Part shown: one piece after another, positions 34,499-44,125 of the stretch
How positions within the stretch are numbered: position 1 is the stretch's first letter
How the letters are laid out: every line of letters starts with the position of its first letter
Origin: an uncultured Opitutales bacterium
GTDB taxonomy: Bacteria; Verrucomicrobiota; Verrucomicrobiia; Opitutales; Intestinicryptomonadaceae
Assembly: GCA_900547395.1 (NCBI GenBank)
Contig: URGP01000001.1
Coordinates: 102,141 to 166,140 of the forward strand
DNA: 64,000 bases
Direction: 5' to 3'
Made by a program: the position numbers and the translations under genes
The notes under the pieces: model-generated
The model's database searches: none
Told to the model about the DNA's origin: nothing
What the model saw: only the letters and a program-made list of their open reading frames with translations

Positions 34499-36493
34499 AT
34501 GAATAAAGAAAATAATCCGTTTTTATCAAATATTTTCCCGCCCGACTTCAATTCAATGACGCCCGAAGCGGCAGACGAAGCCATAACTTTTGCGCTGGAT
34601 AAAGCGCGCCAAAACATTTCAAAAATCGAAGAACTTCCGCAAAGCGAAACAAACTTCGAAAACGTAATCCGCGCCCTCGACAATTCTTCAACCCTGCTTG
34701 ACGAAGTATGGAATATCGCAAACCATATTGAATCGGTTTCGTCCACCCCCGAAATGCGCGAAGTTTTGAACAGGCGCGACGCGGAAGTTTCGGACTTCTC
34801 CTCCTCAATCTGCATAAACGCAAAACTTTGGGAAAAAATAAAAATTGTCAGGGATTCGGGCGTCAAATTCGAGGGGGAAGAAAAAATCCTATTGGACGAA
34901 ACAGTGAGGGATTTTGTCGAAAACGGCGCAAATTTGCCCCCCGAAGGGAAAGAAAAACTGCGCGAACTCGACGCAAAACTCTCGTCTCTTACGCGCAAAT
35001 TTTCCGAAAACGCACTCGACGCCCTAAACGCATTCGAACTTAATGTTCTCGACAAATCAGAGCTTGACGGAATGCCCGAAAGCGCGCTTTCACTCGCGCG
35101 AAAGAAAGCCGAAGCCAAGAAGCTCGATGGCTATTTAATCACGCTCGACGCCCCGATTTTTGCTCCCGTAATGAGCCACTGCAAAAATGAAAATCTTCGC
35201 AAAAAACTCTGGAGCGCGTACTCCGAACTTTGCGCAAGCGGAGAGTTCGACAACACGCTGATAATGCGGGAAATAATAGAAATACGCAGCAAAAAGGCAG
35301 AGCTTCTCGGCAACAAAAATTTCGCGGACTATGTGCTAAATTCGAGAATGGCTAAAAACGGAAAAACGGCGTTAAATTTTGTCGAAGACCTGCGCGGCAA
35401 AATCGAATACGCCTTCAAAAAAGACATTTTAGAAATTGAAAACTTTGCAAAAAAAAGCCCCATCGAACCTTGGAACGGAGCATTTTACGCGGAAAACATG
35501 CGCAAGGAAAAATACGATTTCGACTCCGAGTCTTTCCGCCCCTACATACCCCTCGACTCCGCCTTGCAGGGCGCGTTCTCCCTTGCAAAATCGCTATATC
35601 TTCTGGACATCAAAAAGTCCGAAGCACCGTCGTGGCACAGCTCAGTAATGTTTTTTGACGTGTTCGACGAGAACAAAAAACACATAGCCTCTTTTTATGC
35701 CGACCTCTTCCCGCGCAAGGGCAAGCGTTCGGGAGCGTGGATGAACTTGTTTAAGCAAGACACTGAAAACGCCCCCAAACTCGGGCTTATCGCGGCAAAC
35801 TTCAACGAAGCTTCCTCAGACAAGCCGTCGCTTCTAAACCATGACGAACTTTCAACCCTATTCCACGAATTCGGGCATTTGCTGCATTTTATTTTAATGG
35901 ACTGCAAAGAGCGCGGGCTCCGCGACGTCGCATGGGATTTTGTGGAGCTGCCATCGCAAATAATGGAAAACTGGTGCAACAAAAAAGAGGCTCTCGACAC
36001 TTTCGCGCGGCACTACAAAACAGGCGAACTTCTGCCCGAAGAGCTTTTTGAAAAATTTGACAGGGCGAGAAAATTCAGGGCGGCAACAGCCTGCATGAGG
36101 CAGCTGTCGTTTGCAAAAATCGACCTCGACTTGCATATGCGCCCCGACGATTTCCTAAACGGCGATATCGAAGAAAATGCGCGTAAATCCCTGAAAGGAT
36201 ACACTCAAAAATACACCCAAACGCCGCGCACGATTTTAACGCATTTCACCCATATCTTCGGAGACCCCGTCGGATACGCGGCAGGCTACTATTCGTACAA
36301 ATGGGCGGAAGCCCTCGATGCCGACGCCTTTACGCGCTTTGAAAAAGAGGGGCTTTTCAACCGTCAAACGGGCAAAGACTTTGCGGACTGCATTTTAAAA
36401 GTAGGCTCGTCAGTTCCGCCCGAAAAGGCTTTTGAAAACTTTATGAAACGCCCCCTGAACCCCGACGCCCTCATAAAGCGCACAATCGGCTGA
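34499..36493 (+). CDS. M3-family oligopeptidase (PrlC/oligopeptidase A-like)
   Basis: A 664-residue cytosolic zinc metallopeptidase cutting short peptides. The helical N-terminal half (NFENVIRALDNSSTLLDEVWNIANHIESV) is followed by the catalytic region: the HExxH site in LSTLFHEFGHLLHFIL (about residues 455-470) with the third ligand Glu in WDFVELPSQIMENW, and the substrate tyrosine region GYAAGYYSYKWAEALDADAF near the C-terminus. Length matches oligopeptidase A or Dcp (about 680). It has no signal peptide. It is divergent from the enoyl reductase gene and ends at a bidirectional terminator. Confidence 0.93.
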   Translation: MNKENNPFLSNIFPPDFNSMTPEAADEAITFALDKARQNISKIEELPQSETNFENVIRALDNSSTLLDEVWNIANHIESVSSTPEMREVLNRRDAEVSDFSSSICINAKLWEKIKIVRDSGVKFEGEEKILLDETVRDFVENGANLPPEGKEKLRELDAKLSSLTRKFSENALDALNAFELNVLDKSELDGMPESALSLARKKAEAKKLDGYLITLDAPIFAPVMSHCKNENLRKKLWSAYSELCASGEFDNTLIMREIIEIRSKKAELLGNKNFADYVLNSRMAKNGKTALNFVEDLRGKIEYAFKKDILEIENFAKKSPIEPWNGAFYAENMRKEKYDFDSESFRPYIPLDSALQGAFSLAKSLYLLDIKKSEAPSWHSSVMFFDVFDENKKHIASFYADLFPRKGKRSGAWMNLFKQDTENAPKLGLIAANFNEASSDKPSLLNHDELSTLFHEFGHLLHFILMDCKERGLRDVAWDFVELPSQIMENWCNKKEALDTFARHYKTGELLPEELFEKFDRARKFRAATACMRQLSFAKIDLDLHMRPDDFLNGDIEENARKSLKGYTQKYTQTPRTILTHFTHIFGDPVGYAAGYYSYKWAEALDADAFTRFEKEGLFNRQTGKDFADCILKVGSSVPPEKAFENFMKRPLNPDALIKRTIG

Positions 36494-36546
36494 CAACGGC
36501 TTGGAAAATCGGCGCGCGAAAAAAAAACGTTCGTCGCTTTGAAATT

Positions 36547-36581
36547 AAAAAAAAGAGACGGTAAAAACTGTCTCTTTTTTT
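36547..36581. terminator. Bidirectional terminator between the M3 peptidase and glgB
   Basis: AGAGACGGT (36554-36562) pairs with ACTGTCTCT (36567-36575) around AAAA, with an A-run before and a T-run after, so it can end both convergent transcripts. Confidence 0.9.
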
Positions 36582-36585
36582 GAAT

Positions 36586-38766
36586 TCAAAACTTAAACAC
36601 AAGAGTTGACATTGGCGGAAGTGTTATTGAAGAGGAATATTTGAAATTATCAAACGGAACGTCCTCCGCAACAATCTTGCCTTGATTGCCTTCTCCGCCG
36701 CCCGCGTAAATTTCGGAATCCGTATTCAATATTTCGTTCCACTGCCCCTTTTCGGGCAAGCCAACTCGGTATCCGCGCCGCAAGACAGGCGTGAAATTGC
36801 ACACAACCGCATAGGTTGACTTCCCCGCTTTGCGAAGAAAAGAAATCACGGAGTTGTCGCCGTCGTTGCAGTTTATCCAAGAAAAAGCTTCGGAATTTAA
36901 ATCGTTCTTTGCAAGCTCCGCGTCTTCTTTGTAAATTTTTGCAGCATCCGCCACAACGCGCCTGATTCCGGCGTGTTCGGGATATTCCAGAAAATGCCAG
37001 TCCAAAGACTCGTCGTACTTCCATTCGCGCGACTGCCCGAATTCGTCTCCCATAAAGAGAGTTTTTTTGCCAGGCCAAAACCACATGTAGGCGTAAAGGG
37101 CGCGAAGATTTGCGATTTTATCGCCCCAATACGCTCCGCCCATTTTGTTAACCATCGACCCCTTGCCGTGCACAACCTCGTCGTGCGAATATACCGACAC
37201 GAAGTTTTCCGTAAACTGGTAAATCGCGGGAAATGTAAGCCTGTTATGGTGGTATTTGCGGTTAATCGGGTCTTCTTTCATGTATGAAAGAGTGTCGTGC
37301 ATCCAGCCCATGTTCCACTTGAAGTCAAAGCCCAATCCACCCTCTGAAACGGGCTTGGTAACTCCCGCAAAAGCGGTGCTTTCCTCCGCAATCATGATTG
37401 AGCCCGCAAAATATTTTTTCACGAGAGAATTTGTTTTTTGCAGAAAGTCTATCGCCTCCAAATTTTCATTTCCGCCGAATTTGTTCGGAATCCACTCTCC
37501 GTCCCGCCGCGAATAGTCCAAGTAAAGCATCGAAGCCACCGCGTCAACGCGCAAGCCGTCTATATGAAACCTGTCAAACCACGCGAGCGCGCTGCCTATA
37601 AGGAAGTTGCGGACTTCGTGCCTGCCGTAGTTAAAACAGAGAGTTCCCCAGTCGCGCTGTTCGCCCTGCCTCGGGTCGGAATGTTCGTAAAGGCATGAGC
37701 CGTCAAAACGCGCAAGGGCGAAAAAGTCGCGCGGAAAGTGCGCAGGAACCCAGTCCATTATAACACCAATTCCTGCCTGATGGAATTTATCGACCATCTG
37801 CATAAACTCAAACGGAGTTCCGTAGCGGTGCGTCGGCGCGTAAAAACCCGTAACCTGATAGCCCCAAGAGCCGTCGAACGGATATTCGGAAAGCGGCAGA
37901 AATTCAACATGCGTAAAGCCCGTTTCAAGGCAGTATTTTATAAGCTCGTCGGCAATTTCGGCATATCTTAACGGTCTGAAACCGTCCTCGACCTTGCGCT
38001 TCCAAGAACCCAAATGGACTTCGTATATCGAAAGCGGCTTTTTCTTCCAATCGGTTTTTTCGCGGCTTTTAATCCAGTCGGAGTCGCTCCACTTGTAAGA
38101 CGAAACGTCTGTGATTATCGCGGCGTTATAAGGGGACGGCTCGAAAGAAACGGCGTACGGGTCTGTCTTCAAAAACGGCGTGTCGGAATGTTCGGGCAGA
38201 ATTTCGTACTTGTATTTCGCGCCCGTCAAAAGCCCCGGAATGAAGATTTCCCATATTCCCGAAGAACCGAGCATACGCATCTGGTGATACCGCCCGTCCC
38301 ACTCGTTGAAGTTCCCGACAACGCTGACACGCCGCGCAGTGGGCGCCCAAACCGAAAACGCCGTGCCTTTTATGCCGCCGTAATCTTTGACGTGCGAGCC
38401 GAGCTTGTCGTAAATTTTATGCTCGTCGCCCTTGCCTATCAAATAGAGGTCGTCGGAGCTTAGAGACGGCAGAAAAGAATAAGGATCGTAAAACTGGCGC
38501 ACCTCGCCTGCGTAAGTCGTGGTGCGAAGCCTGTAAAAGAACATTCCGCGCTTTGGAATTTCAACTTCGTAAAGCCCCGCGTCGTCCAGTTTTTTCATCT
38601 TGTAGCGAAGCCTCATATCGTCGGCGACATCAACGACCTCGCAAGTTGCGGCGTTTATCACAAAGGCTCTTACGACAACGCCTTCGGGGGTTTCGTGCAT
38701 TCCCAAAAAATCGTGCGGCGAATTGGATCGCGCATGCAGGATTTCATTTATGTATTCTTTTGGCAT
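36586..38766 (-). CDS. glgB: 1,4-alpha-glucan branching enzyme
   Basis: A 726-residue GH13 enzyme adding alpha-1,6 branches to glycogen. Order: an N-terminal domain, a CBM48 domain (about 120-210: GTAFSVWAPTARRVSVVGNFNEWDG), the catalytic barrel with the nucleophile in FHIDGLRVDAVASMLYLDYSR, the acid Glu in IMIAEESTAF and the transition-state Asp in VSVYSHDEVVHGK, then a C-terminal beta domain. The ATG at 38764-38766 was preferred; an upstream TTG at 38799 would overlap the previous gene by four bases and is an alternative. No other glycogen genes are in the window. Confidence 0.95.
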   Translation of the reverse strand: MPKEYINEILHARSNSPHDFLGMHETPEGVVVRAFVINAATCEVVDVADDMRLRYKMKKLDDAGLYEVEIPKRGMFFYRLRTTTYAGEVRQFYDPYSFLPSLSSDDLYLIGKGDEHKIYDKLGSHVKDYGGIKGTAFSVWAPTARRVSVVGNFNEWDGRYHQMRMLGSSGIWEIFIPGLLTGAKYKYEILPEHSDTPFLKTDPYAVSFEPSPYNAAIITDVSSYKWSDSDWIKSREKTDWKKKPLSIYEVHLGSWKRKVEDGFRPLRYAEIADELIKYCLETGFTHVEFLPLSEYPFDGSWGYQVTGFYAPTHRYGTPFEFMQMVDKFHQAGIGVIMDWVPAHFPRDFFALARFDGSCLYEHSDPRQGEQRDWGTLCFNYGRHEVRNFLIGSALAWFDRFHIDGLRVDAVASMLYLDYSRRDGEWIPNKFGGNENLEAIDFLQKTNSLVKKYFAGSIMIAEESTAFAGVTKPVSEGGLGFDFKWNMGWMHDTLSYMKEDPINRKYHHNRLTFPAIYQFTENFVSVYSHDEVVHGKGSMVNKMGGAYWGDKIANLRALYAYMWFWPGKKTLFMGDEFGQSREWKYDESLDWHFLEYPEHAGIRRVVADAAKIYKEDAELAKNDLNSEAFSWINCNDGDNSVISFLRKAGKSTYAVVCNFTPVLRRGYRVGLPEKGQWNEILNTDSEIYAGGGEGNQGKIVAEDVPFDNFKYSSSITLPPMSTLVFKF

Positions 38767-38795
38767 TTTTTCAGTTGGGGGAAAATAAGTTTTTA

Positions 38796-39290
38796 TCAAA
38801 ATAAATCGCGGGAATTTCTAAGAGACAGCGGTTTGGAAAGAATTTCAGACATTATGACGGCGTTTGCAAGATTTTCCCTGTCTTTAAAAAGTTCGGCTGT
38901 TTTGTTTGAACTTTCGTGGTATGAATAGCAGTCTCCGCAAATATCCCCGCTTAAAATCGGCTTTTTCAAATTTTCGGCTTCAAGCGCGCGCAGCTTCTCC
39001 TCGTATTCAGAAAAACGGGATTTTTCAACACCGCCAAAATCGGCGAAAGCTTCGGGAACTTTCGGAGCGGACTGCCCTAATCCCGAAACAGGTGCCCTCT
39101 TAAAAATCTCCGCCCCGCCGATTTTGCGCGATGCGGGAAAAGTTTTGGGGCTTTCGCCAAACTTTTTTCCTCCAATACTTTTATGCGCCTTTTCCCTTTC
39201 GATTTCTTCCATATAGCCCTTGAAGAGCTTTATGATAAAGCCGCCGAAAAAGAAAATTATAAAAAATATTATTGAAAGAAAGTCTTCCAT
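38796..39290 (-). CDS. Single-helix membrane-anchored protein of unknown function
   Basis: A 164-residue protein with one N-terminal membrane helix (FLSIIFFIIFFFGGFIIKLF, residues 4-23) and a cytosolic charged tail. Near residue 117 it has GDICGDCYSYHESS, a CxxC pair that may bind metal, followed by a helix ending at LSLRNSRDLF. I do not recognise a family. It lies between floA (10 bases away) and glgB, so it is probably part of the nfeD-floA transcript. A role at the membrane with FloA is possible. Confidence 0.6.
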   Translation of the reverse strand: MEDFLSIIFFIIFFFGGFIIKLFKGYMEEIEREKAHKSIGGKKFGESPKTFPASRKIGGAEIFKRAPVSGLGQSAPKVPEAFADFGGVEKSRFSEYEEKLRALEAENLKKPILSGDICGDCYSYHESSNKTAELFKDRENLANAVIMSEILSKPLSLRNSRDLF

Positions 39291-39300
39291 TTAAGCGAAT

Positions 39301-40332
39301 TTATTTGTTCTGGTTGGGCTTTGCGCCTGAAATTGAATCGCGCATACGGGTGTCGGACTGGATGTTTTGCATTTTATAATAGTCCATAAAACCCATGTTG
39401 CCGTTTTTGAGGGAATCGGCAAGAGCGAGAGGAACCTGCGCTTCCGCTTCCACGACTTTCGCCTTCATCTCCTGAATTTTAGCCTTCATTTCCTGCTCCA
39501 ACGCGACTGCCGCCGCCCTGCGGATTTCCGCCTGGGCCTGCGCCATGTTCTTGTTTGCGATAGCCTGCGCCTCCTGCAATTTCGCGCCTATGTTTTCGCC
39601 TACGTCAACGTCGGCAATGTCGATTGAAAGGATTTCATACGCAGTTCCCGAATCCAAGCCCCTGTCGAGGACGACCTTTGAAATTCTGTCGGGATTTTCC
39701 AAAACATACTTGTATGTTTCGGAAGAGCCGATTGTCGTTACGATGCCTTCGCCTACTCTTGCAATTATGGTTTCTTCCTGCGCGCCGCCCACGAATTTGT
39801 CGAGGTTTGTGCGGACTGTTACGCGCGCTTTTACCTTTACTTGAATGCCGTCTTTTGCGACAGCGTCGATGGAAGTCTTGCCCGAAGTTGCCGCAGGGCA
39901 GTCGATGACCTTGGGGTTGATTGAAGTTCTCACCGCTTCGAGGACGGTCTTGCCCGTGCCTTTCGTCGCAAGGTCGATTCTTGTGGCGTCTTCCCAAGTC
40001 ATGTTCATGCGCGCCTTGTTTGCGGCGATTAGAGCCTGAATTGTCTGCAACAGCGCGCCTTCTGCCAAATAATGCTTTTCCAAATCTTCAATCGTCAAAT
40101 CCAAGCCCGCCTTGACGGCAGTGATGCGCGCTTCAACTATCTGCCCGTAAGGCACACCCCTTAGGCGCATTGCAAGAAGAGTAACCATGCTGACGGGAGC
40201 ACCCGCAAGCATTGCCTTTAACCATGTGTTAAAGAAGCTGAATATCACAAACAATACAACGATTGCCGCGATTACGGCAACCACTGCAAAAATTGCGCCA
40301 ATACTTATCGATGCAATGAACATATTTTCCAT
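39301..40332 (-). CDS. floA: Flotillin-like membrane scaffold protein FloA
   Basis: A 343-residue SPFH protein of the UPF0365/FloA family. The N-terminal membrane hairpin (about 8-55: [22 protein letters not shown] ... [12 protein letters not shown], broken by polar residues) is followed by the SPFH domain ([23 protein letters not shown]) and an Ala/Glu-rich coiled coil ([28 protein letters not shown]). FloA organises functional membrane microdomains and helps assemble membrane complexes. It follows the nfeD gene by five bases, the classic NfeD-flotillin pairing. Confidence 0.95.
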   Translation of the reverse strand: MENMFIASISIGAIFAVVAVIAAIVVLFVIFSFFNTWLKAMLAGAPVSMVTLLAMRLRGVPYGQIVEARITAVKAGLDLTIEDLEKHYLAEGALLQTIQALIAANKARMNMTWEDATRIDLATKGTGKTVLEAVRTSINPKVIDCPAATSGKTSIDAVAKDGIQVKVKARVTVRTNLDKFVGGAQEETIIARVGEGIVTTIGSSETYKYVLENPDRISKVVLDRGLDSGTAYEILSIDIADVDVGENIGAKLQEAQAIANKNMAQAQAEIRRAAAVALEQEMKAKIQEMKAKVVEAEAQVPLALADSLKNGNMGFMDYYKMQNIQSDTRMRDSISGAKPNQNK

Positions 40333-40337
40333 ATCCT

Positions 40338-41747
40338 TTAATTTTTAGATTTTACCTTTAATTCAAATGAACTGCTGCCGACAACCACGATTTCAGCCCC
40401 CTTTTTGAGAAATGAACCGTCCGAATTTGCGGCGTCGTAAATTTTTCCGTTTATTTCGACTTTTCCGTTCGGAACCATATCGGTAAAGGCTACTCCGATA
40501 GAACCTGTCAAATTATCCTCTGCTTCTTTCAGATTATCGGAATTCCGCCCCATTCCCAAACCGCCTTCAAGCACAAATTTTTTCCAAAGGCTCGTCGTTT
40601 TGAAAAATTTGCCGAAAACCGCCAAAAGCGCAAACGCAAGCGCGATTGAAAAAATGCACTTCCAAATGCTCGAAACAAGTGCGGAAGAATCGGGAATCCA
40701 AGAGCCTTCGGGCAAGCTTATCCCCGCCGCGACCAAAGAAGCCAAAATCAAGGCTATGCCGAAAAACGCGCAGACAAAAGTCCCTGTAAACAAGAAGATT
40801 TCAAGCAAAATCAAAACCATTCCCAGCCCGAACAAAACCGCCGCCTCGTATCCCGCAAGCCCCGCCATGTGGGAGCCGAGAAACACAAGAAGCATAAAGA
40901 GAACACCTGCTATCCCCAAAATGCCGAAGCCCGAAGTTTTAAGCTCCAAAAACAAAAAGAACATTCCAATCCCCATGAGGACAGCGGAAAAAGACACAAT
41001 GTATTTTGAAATTTTTTCAAATGCCGTAAGGCTTATCTTCTCGATTTTTACGGGCGTTTTATCTCCGTAAATCTTTCGGGCAATCTCTTTCGGCGAATTT
41101 GCGATGCCGTTTGCAAGAAGAGGCGCATTGCCGTAAACTTTCACGGCTTCATTTGCCGTAAGCGACAAAAGAGCGCCCTTTTCCTTCAATACATTCCCGT
41201 CTATTTTAAGCTCGAAATCAGGCTCCGACATGGCGCGCTGCACAAGCGACCTGTTTTCGTTTCCGCCCGAAACAGCCTTGGTCTTTGCCGACAAAAAAGA
41301 TTCTATCTTGCGCTTCATCGAATTAGGAACATCTCCGCCGTCCGACAACACCGACTCCGCCGCGCCCATAACCCCCGTCGGGGAAAACCAAATTTCATCG
41401 CACGCAAAGGCAATGTACGCCCCCGCGCTAACGGCGTTCGGATTTACATAACAGATTGTGCGCAGTTTTGAAGAGGAAATCATCTCCATTATTTCAAGCA
41501 TGGCGTCGAGCCTGCCGCCGGGAGTATCCATATTTATAATCAAGGCGTCGGCATTTGAAGATTCGGCAAGCTTGAAAGCCCTCTTTAAAATATAAACCTG
41601 AGGCTTTGAAATTTCGCCCGAAATATCCGCTTCAACCCAAGCCGCGCCCGCCGCCGTTTTCTCAGCGCAAAATCCACACAGAGAAACGAAGCCTGCAACG
41701 ACGAATGCAAGCAGCTTAAAAATCGTCTTTAAAACGGCAAATCCCAT
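40338..41747 (-). CDS. NfeD-family membrane serine protease (long form)
   Basis: A 469-residue NfeD1b protein. A signal or anchor sequence (about 1-28) precedes a ClpP/SppA-like protease domain ([29 protein letters not shown], catalytic Ser in [19 protein letters not shown], and a later Lys in the stretch following GVMGAAE). Then come four to five membrane helices (about 250-390) and a C-terminal OB-fold NfeD domain ([25 protein letters not shown]). Partner of FloA in membrane quality control. The ATG at 41745-41747 was chosen over a TTG at 41783. Confidence 0.92.
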   Translation of the reverse strand: MGFAVLKTIFKLLAFVVAGFVSLCGFCAEKTAAGAAWVEADISGEISKPQVYILKRAFKLAESSNADALIINMDTPGGRLDAMLEIMEMISSSKLRTICYVNPNAVSAGAYIAFACDEIWFSPTGVMGAAESVLSDGGDVPNSMKRKIESFLSAKTKAVSGGNENRSLVQRAMSEPDFELKIDGNVLKEKGALLSLTANEAVKVYGNAPLLANGIANSPKEIARKIYGDKTPVKIEKISLTAFEKISKYIVSFSAVLMGIGMFFLFLELKTSGFGILGIAGVLFMLLVFLGSHMAGLAGYEAAVLFGLGMVLILLEIFLFTGTFVCAFFGIALILASLVAAGISLPEGSWIPDSSALVSSIWKCIFSIALAFALLAVFGKFFKTTSLWKKFVLEGGLGMGRNSDNLKEAEDNLTGSIGVAFTDMVPNGKVEINGKIYDAANSDGSFLKKGAEIVVVGSSSFELKVKSKN

Positions 41748-41881
41748 ATAAAGAATATTCAAAAAAAATATCGCCTTTTGCAAGTTTTTTAAGATTATTG
41801 CGCAAAATAAAAAAAATGTGTTGCAAAAAACCGCCGCTTTATATTTGTTTAAATACTTAATTTTAAGAGTAAGGATTTATT

Positions 41882-42094
41882 TTGAGAAACGATTATCTTA
41901 AACAGGCTCAACAAAAAATTCAGGACCCGAACATATTGATTAACGTGGTTTCGCGCCGCGTAAAGCAGCTTAAAGCGGGTTCAAAACCTTGCGTTGAATC
42001 GCTCGAAAAGCTTTCGCTTGAAGATGTTGCCCTTCTTGAAATCATAAAGGACAAACTCTCCTACGAACTCTACGACATCAAAAAGAACGCATAG
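41882..42094 (+). CDS. rpoZ: RNA polymerase omega subunit
   Basis: A 70-residue protein with the omega pattern: NILINVVSRRVKQLKAGSKPCVES followed by LSLEDVALLEIIKDKLSYE. Omega helps fold and recruit the beta' subunit. The start is TTG with an AAGGA ribosome-binding site nine bases upstream. The N-terminal Asn-x-x-Leu and Arg-Arg-Val-x-Gln-Leu residues match verrucomicrobial and other small omega subunits. It is followed by smpB. Confidence 0.85.
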   Translation: MRNDYLKQAQQKIQDPNILINVVSRRVKQLKAGSKPCVESLEKLSLEDVALLEIIKDKLSYELYDIKKNA

Positions 42095-42168
42095 TTTGCG
42101 CACAGTTTCTTTGACGATTTGCCGCTTGGAACATTAAGTTGTGGGCGGTTTTGTCGTATTCACATAAA

Positions 42169-42648
42169 ATGGCAAAAAAACAAGACATATCCGCGCGGAT
42201 AACCGAAATCCGCAACCGCAAGGCTTCGCACGACTATTTTATCGGCGAAACTTTTGAGGCGGGCATTGTGCTTTCGGGAACGGAAGCAAAGAGTTTGCGC
42301 GCGGGCAAAGCCCAAATTCAAGACGCCTTCGTGAGAATAGACCGCGGCGAGGCGATTTTGTACAACTGCCATATTTCAGAATACGATTTCGGCAACATAT
42401 ATAACCACGCCGCAACCCGCGAGCGCAAACTATTGCTCCACAAAAACCAGATTTTAAAGCTGAAATCGGAAGTCGAAAAAAATTCCGCGGCGATAATACC
42501 AATCAGAATATACTTTAAAAGGGGCTTCGCAAAAGTCGAAATTGCTGTCTGCAAAGGTAAAAAGCTGTACGACAAGCGCGAAAGCATAAAAAAAGCCGAA
42601 GCCATGCGCGAGGCAAAACGCGCAATGAGCCTGCGCAACTACCGCTAA
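42169..42648 (+). CDS. smpB: SsrA-binding protein
   Basis: A 159-residue partner of tmRNA in rescuing stalled ribosomes. Motifs: RKASHDYFIGETFEAGIVLSGTEAKSLRAGKAQIQDAF (split over residues 20-57), CHISEYDFGN, RERKLLLHKNQI, and the C-terminal KGKKLYDKRESIKK tail that enters the decoding centre. The ATG at 42169 (MAKKQD) is the family-typical start; an upstream ATG at 42139 adds an atypical segment. It ends two bases before trmL. Confidence 0.96.
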   Translation: MAKKQDISARITEIRNRKASHDYFIGETFEAGIVLSGTEAKSLRAGKAQIQDAFVRIDRGEAILYNCHISEYDFGNIYNHAATRERKLLLHKNQILKLKSEVEKNSAAIIPIRIYFKRGFAKVEIAVCKGKKLYDKRESIKKAEAMREAKRAMSLRNYR

Positions 42649-42650
42649 AA

Positions 42651-43130
42651 ATGGATTTCCCCTACATAAACATAGTGCTTCACAATCCGCAAATTCCGCA
42701 AAACACGGGAAACATCGGCAGAATGTGCGCCGTCTTGAATGCAAGACTCCACCTTATCCACCCCCTCGGCTTTGAGATTACCGACGCGAAGCTAAAGCGA
42801 AGCGGCATGGACTACTGGAAGAGCCTCGACGTCCACCACTACCAAAACTGGCAGGAATACAAGTCAAGCCCGAACGCCTCAAAACGGATGTGGCTGTTGA
42901 CGACAAAGGCGTCAAAAACGATTTTTGAAGCGGAATTTCAAGCGGGAGACGCCCTCGTTTTCGGCTCGGAAGACAGAGGCGCGCCCGATTTCCTGCATGA
43001 AGAACTGGCGGATTTCAGAATCACCATTCCACAACCAAACACAGCGATGCGCTCTCTAAACCTGTCAACCTCGGCGGGTATAGCCGCCTACGAAATGTTC
43101 AGGCAAATAACATTATTAAAACGCGCATAA
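42651..43130 (+). CDS. trmL: tRNA (cytidine/uridine-34 2'-O)-methyltransferase
   Basis: A 159-residue SPOUT (trefoil-knot) methyltransferase that modifies the wobble base of leucine tRNAs. Visible motifs: the N-terminal NIVLHNPQIPQNTGNIGRMC, LHLIHPLGFEITDAKLKRSGMDYW, the SAM-binding FGSEDRGAPDFL and the knot IPQPNTAMRSLNLSTSAGIAAYE. Length is the standard for TrmL. Two-base spacing from smpB suggests one transcript. Confidence 0.95.
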   Translation: MDFPYINIVLHNPQIPQNTGNIGRMCAVLNARLHLIHPLGFEITDAKLKRSGMDYWKSLDVHHYQNWQEYKSSPNASKRMWLLTTKASKTIFEAEFQAGDALVFGSEDRGAPDFLHEELADFRITIPQPNTAMRSLNLSTSAGIAAYEMFRQITLLKRA

Positions 43131-43179
43131 GCAAAAACTTCTTGAAAAATTTTTTATCAAAAACAATAATTCAGGCATT

Positions 43180-44007
43180 ATGAAAAATCAAAATACAAGA
43201 AAAGGCGGATGCCTGTTTACCATAATAAAGTGGATTGCCCTGCTTGTCGTGTTGATGGGGGTTGTTTATTACTTTTTCGGCGGGCTTATAGTAAGCCAGG
43301 CAATAAAGGGCGTTGGGAAAATGGCGAATGTTGACATGGGCGGAGACGTAAGCATAAACCTGACTGACCAGGAAATAAAAATAAGCAACTTTTACATTGC
43401 AAACCCCCAGCCCGATTACACAAAGGCGACTGCAATATCGTTCGGGGAAGTTTTCATGCGCGCAAAAATCACGCTTGCAGCTCTAAAAAAAGAAGCGCCT
43501 CTTGAAATTGACGAGATTAGAATTTCCGCTCCGCGCGTACAGCTCGAAAAGGAAAAGAATTCAACGCTTCTTAGCATAATGTCTAAAAACAACATAAAGG
43601 AAATCGAAAACAGATTTCTTTCAATGGTTCCGCAAAACAAATCCGACGCCTCCGAAGAGCAGGCAAAACCCGAAGCGGTTTCCGAAGGAAAAGCGGACTC
43701 AAAACCTATGAAAATACGCATAAACAAAGTCGTGTTTGAAGACGGCATGCTTTCTTATTCAAGCGGCAAAAACGTATCTTCCGTAAAACTGCCGTCGTTT
43801 ACGATAGAGGGCATAGGCTCGCAGGAAGGCGGAACGACCGTTTCCGGAGCGATTGTTGACATCATTTCAAACTTCTCAATCCAAACCTTGTCTTCCATAA
43901 AGAATTTGGCTTTGGATATTGGAAGCGCGGCGGGAGACATAACAAAAGACGAAGCCGATGAAATCACAAAACAGGTAAAAGACGTCTTTAAGCTCTTAAA
44001 AAAATAA
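43180..44007 (+). CDS. AsmA-like membrane-anchored protein
   Basis: A 275-residue protein with one N-terminal membrane helix (about 12-38) and a periplasmic domain. The pattern FYIANPQPDYTKATAISFGEVFMRAKITLAALKKEAPLEIDEIRISAPRVQLE (given here by its position, residues about 68-120) is that of AsmA/DUF748-type proteins, where beta strands carry 'gl.i.nP..y....l.l.ei...i.l..l' repeats. A second strand set (MKIRINKVVFEDGML) and a helical tail follow. AsmA-like proteins take part in lipid movement or outer-membrane homeostasis. It is followed by a strong terminator. Confidence 0.65.
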   Translation: MKNQNTRKGGCLFTIIKWIALLVVLMGVVYYFFGGLIVSQAIKGVGKMANVDMGGDVSINLTDQEIKISNFYIANPQPDYTKATAISFGEVFMRAKITLAALKKEAPLEIDEIRISAPRVQLEKEKNSTLLSIMSKNNIKEIENRFLSMVPQNKSDASEEQAKPEAVSEGKADSKPMKIRINKVVFEDGMLSYSSGKNVSSVKLPSFTIEGIGSQEGGTTVSGAIVDIISNFSIQTLSSIKNLALDIGSAAGDITKDEADEITKQVKDVFKLLKK

Positions 44008-44020
44008 ATTAAACAAATAA

Positions 44021-44052
44021 AATCGCGAAGCGTAAAACTTCGCGATTTTTTA
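44021..44052 (+). terminator. Rho-independent terminator after the AsmA-like gene
   Basis: AATCGCGAAG (44021-44030) pairs with CTTCGCGATT (44038-44047), followed by T-rich bases. Confidence 0.92.
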
Positions 44053-44066
44053 TGGAATCAATTTGT

Positions 44067-44104
44067 AAAAAAAAACGCGCCCTTTCCGTAAAAGGCGCGT
44101 TTTT
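44067..44104. terminator. Bidirectional terminator facing the phosphohexomutase gene
   Basis: AACGCGCC pairs with GGCGCGTT (left arm 44074-44081, right arm 44094-44101) with A-run on the left and T-run on the right, so it can end the leftward mutase transcript and act as a back-up for the rightward one. Confidence 0.85.
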
Positions 44105-44125
44105 AATTGTTTTATTTTTCCGAAA

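Noticed and set aside
34453..35118. Long N-terminal extension of the enoyl reductase frame
   Set aside because: It is Ser/Phe-rich, has no domain, and overlaps the well-supported M3 peptidase gene on the other strand. The family-type start is at 34450-34452.
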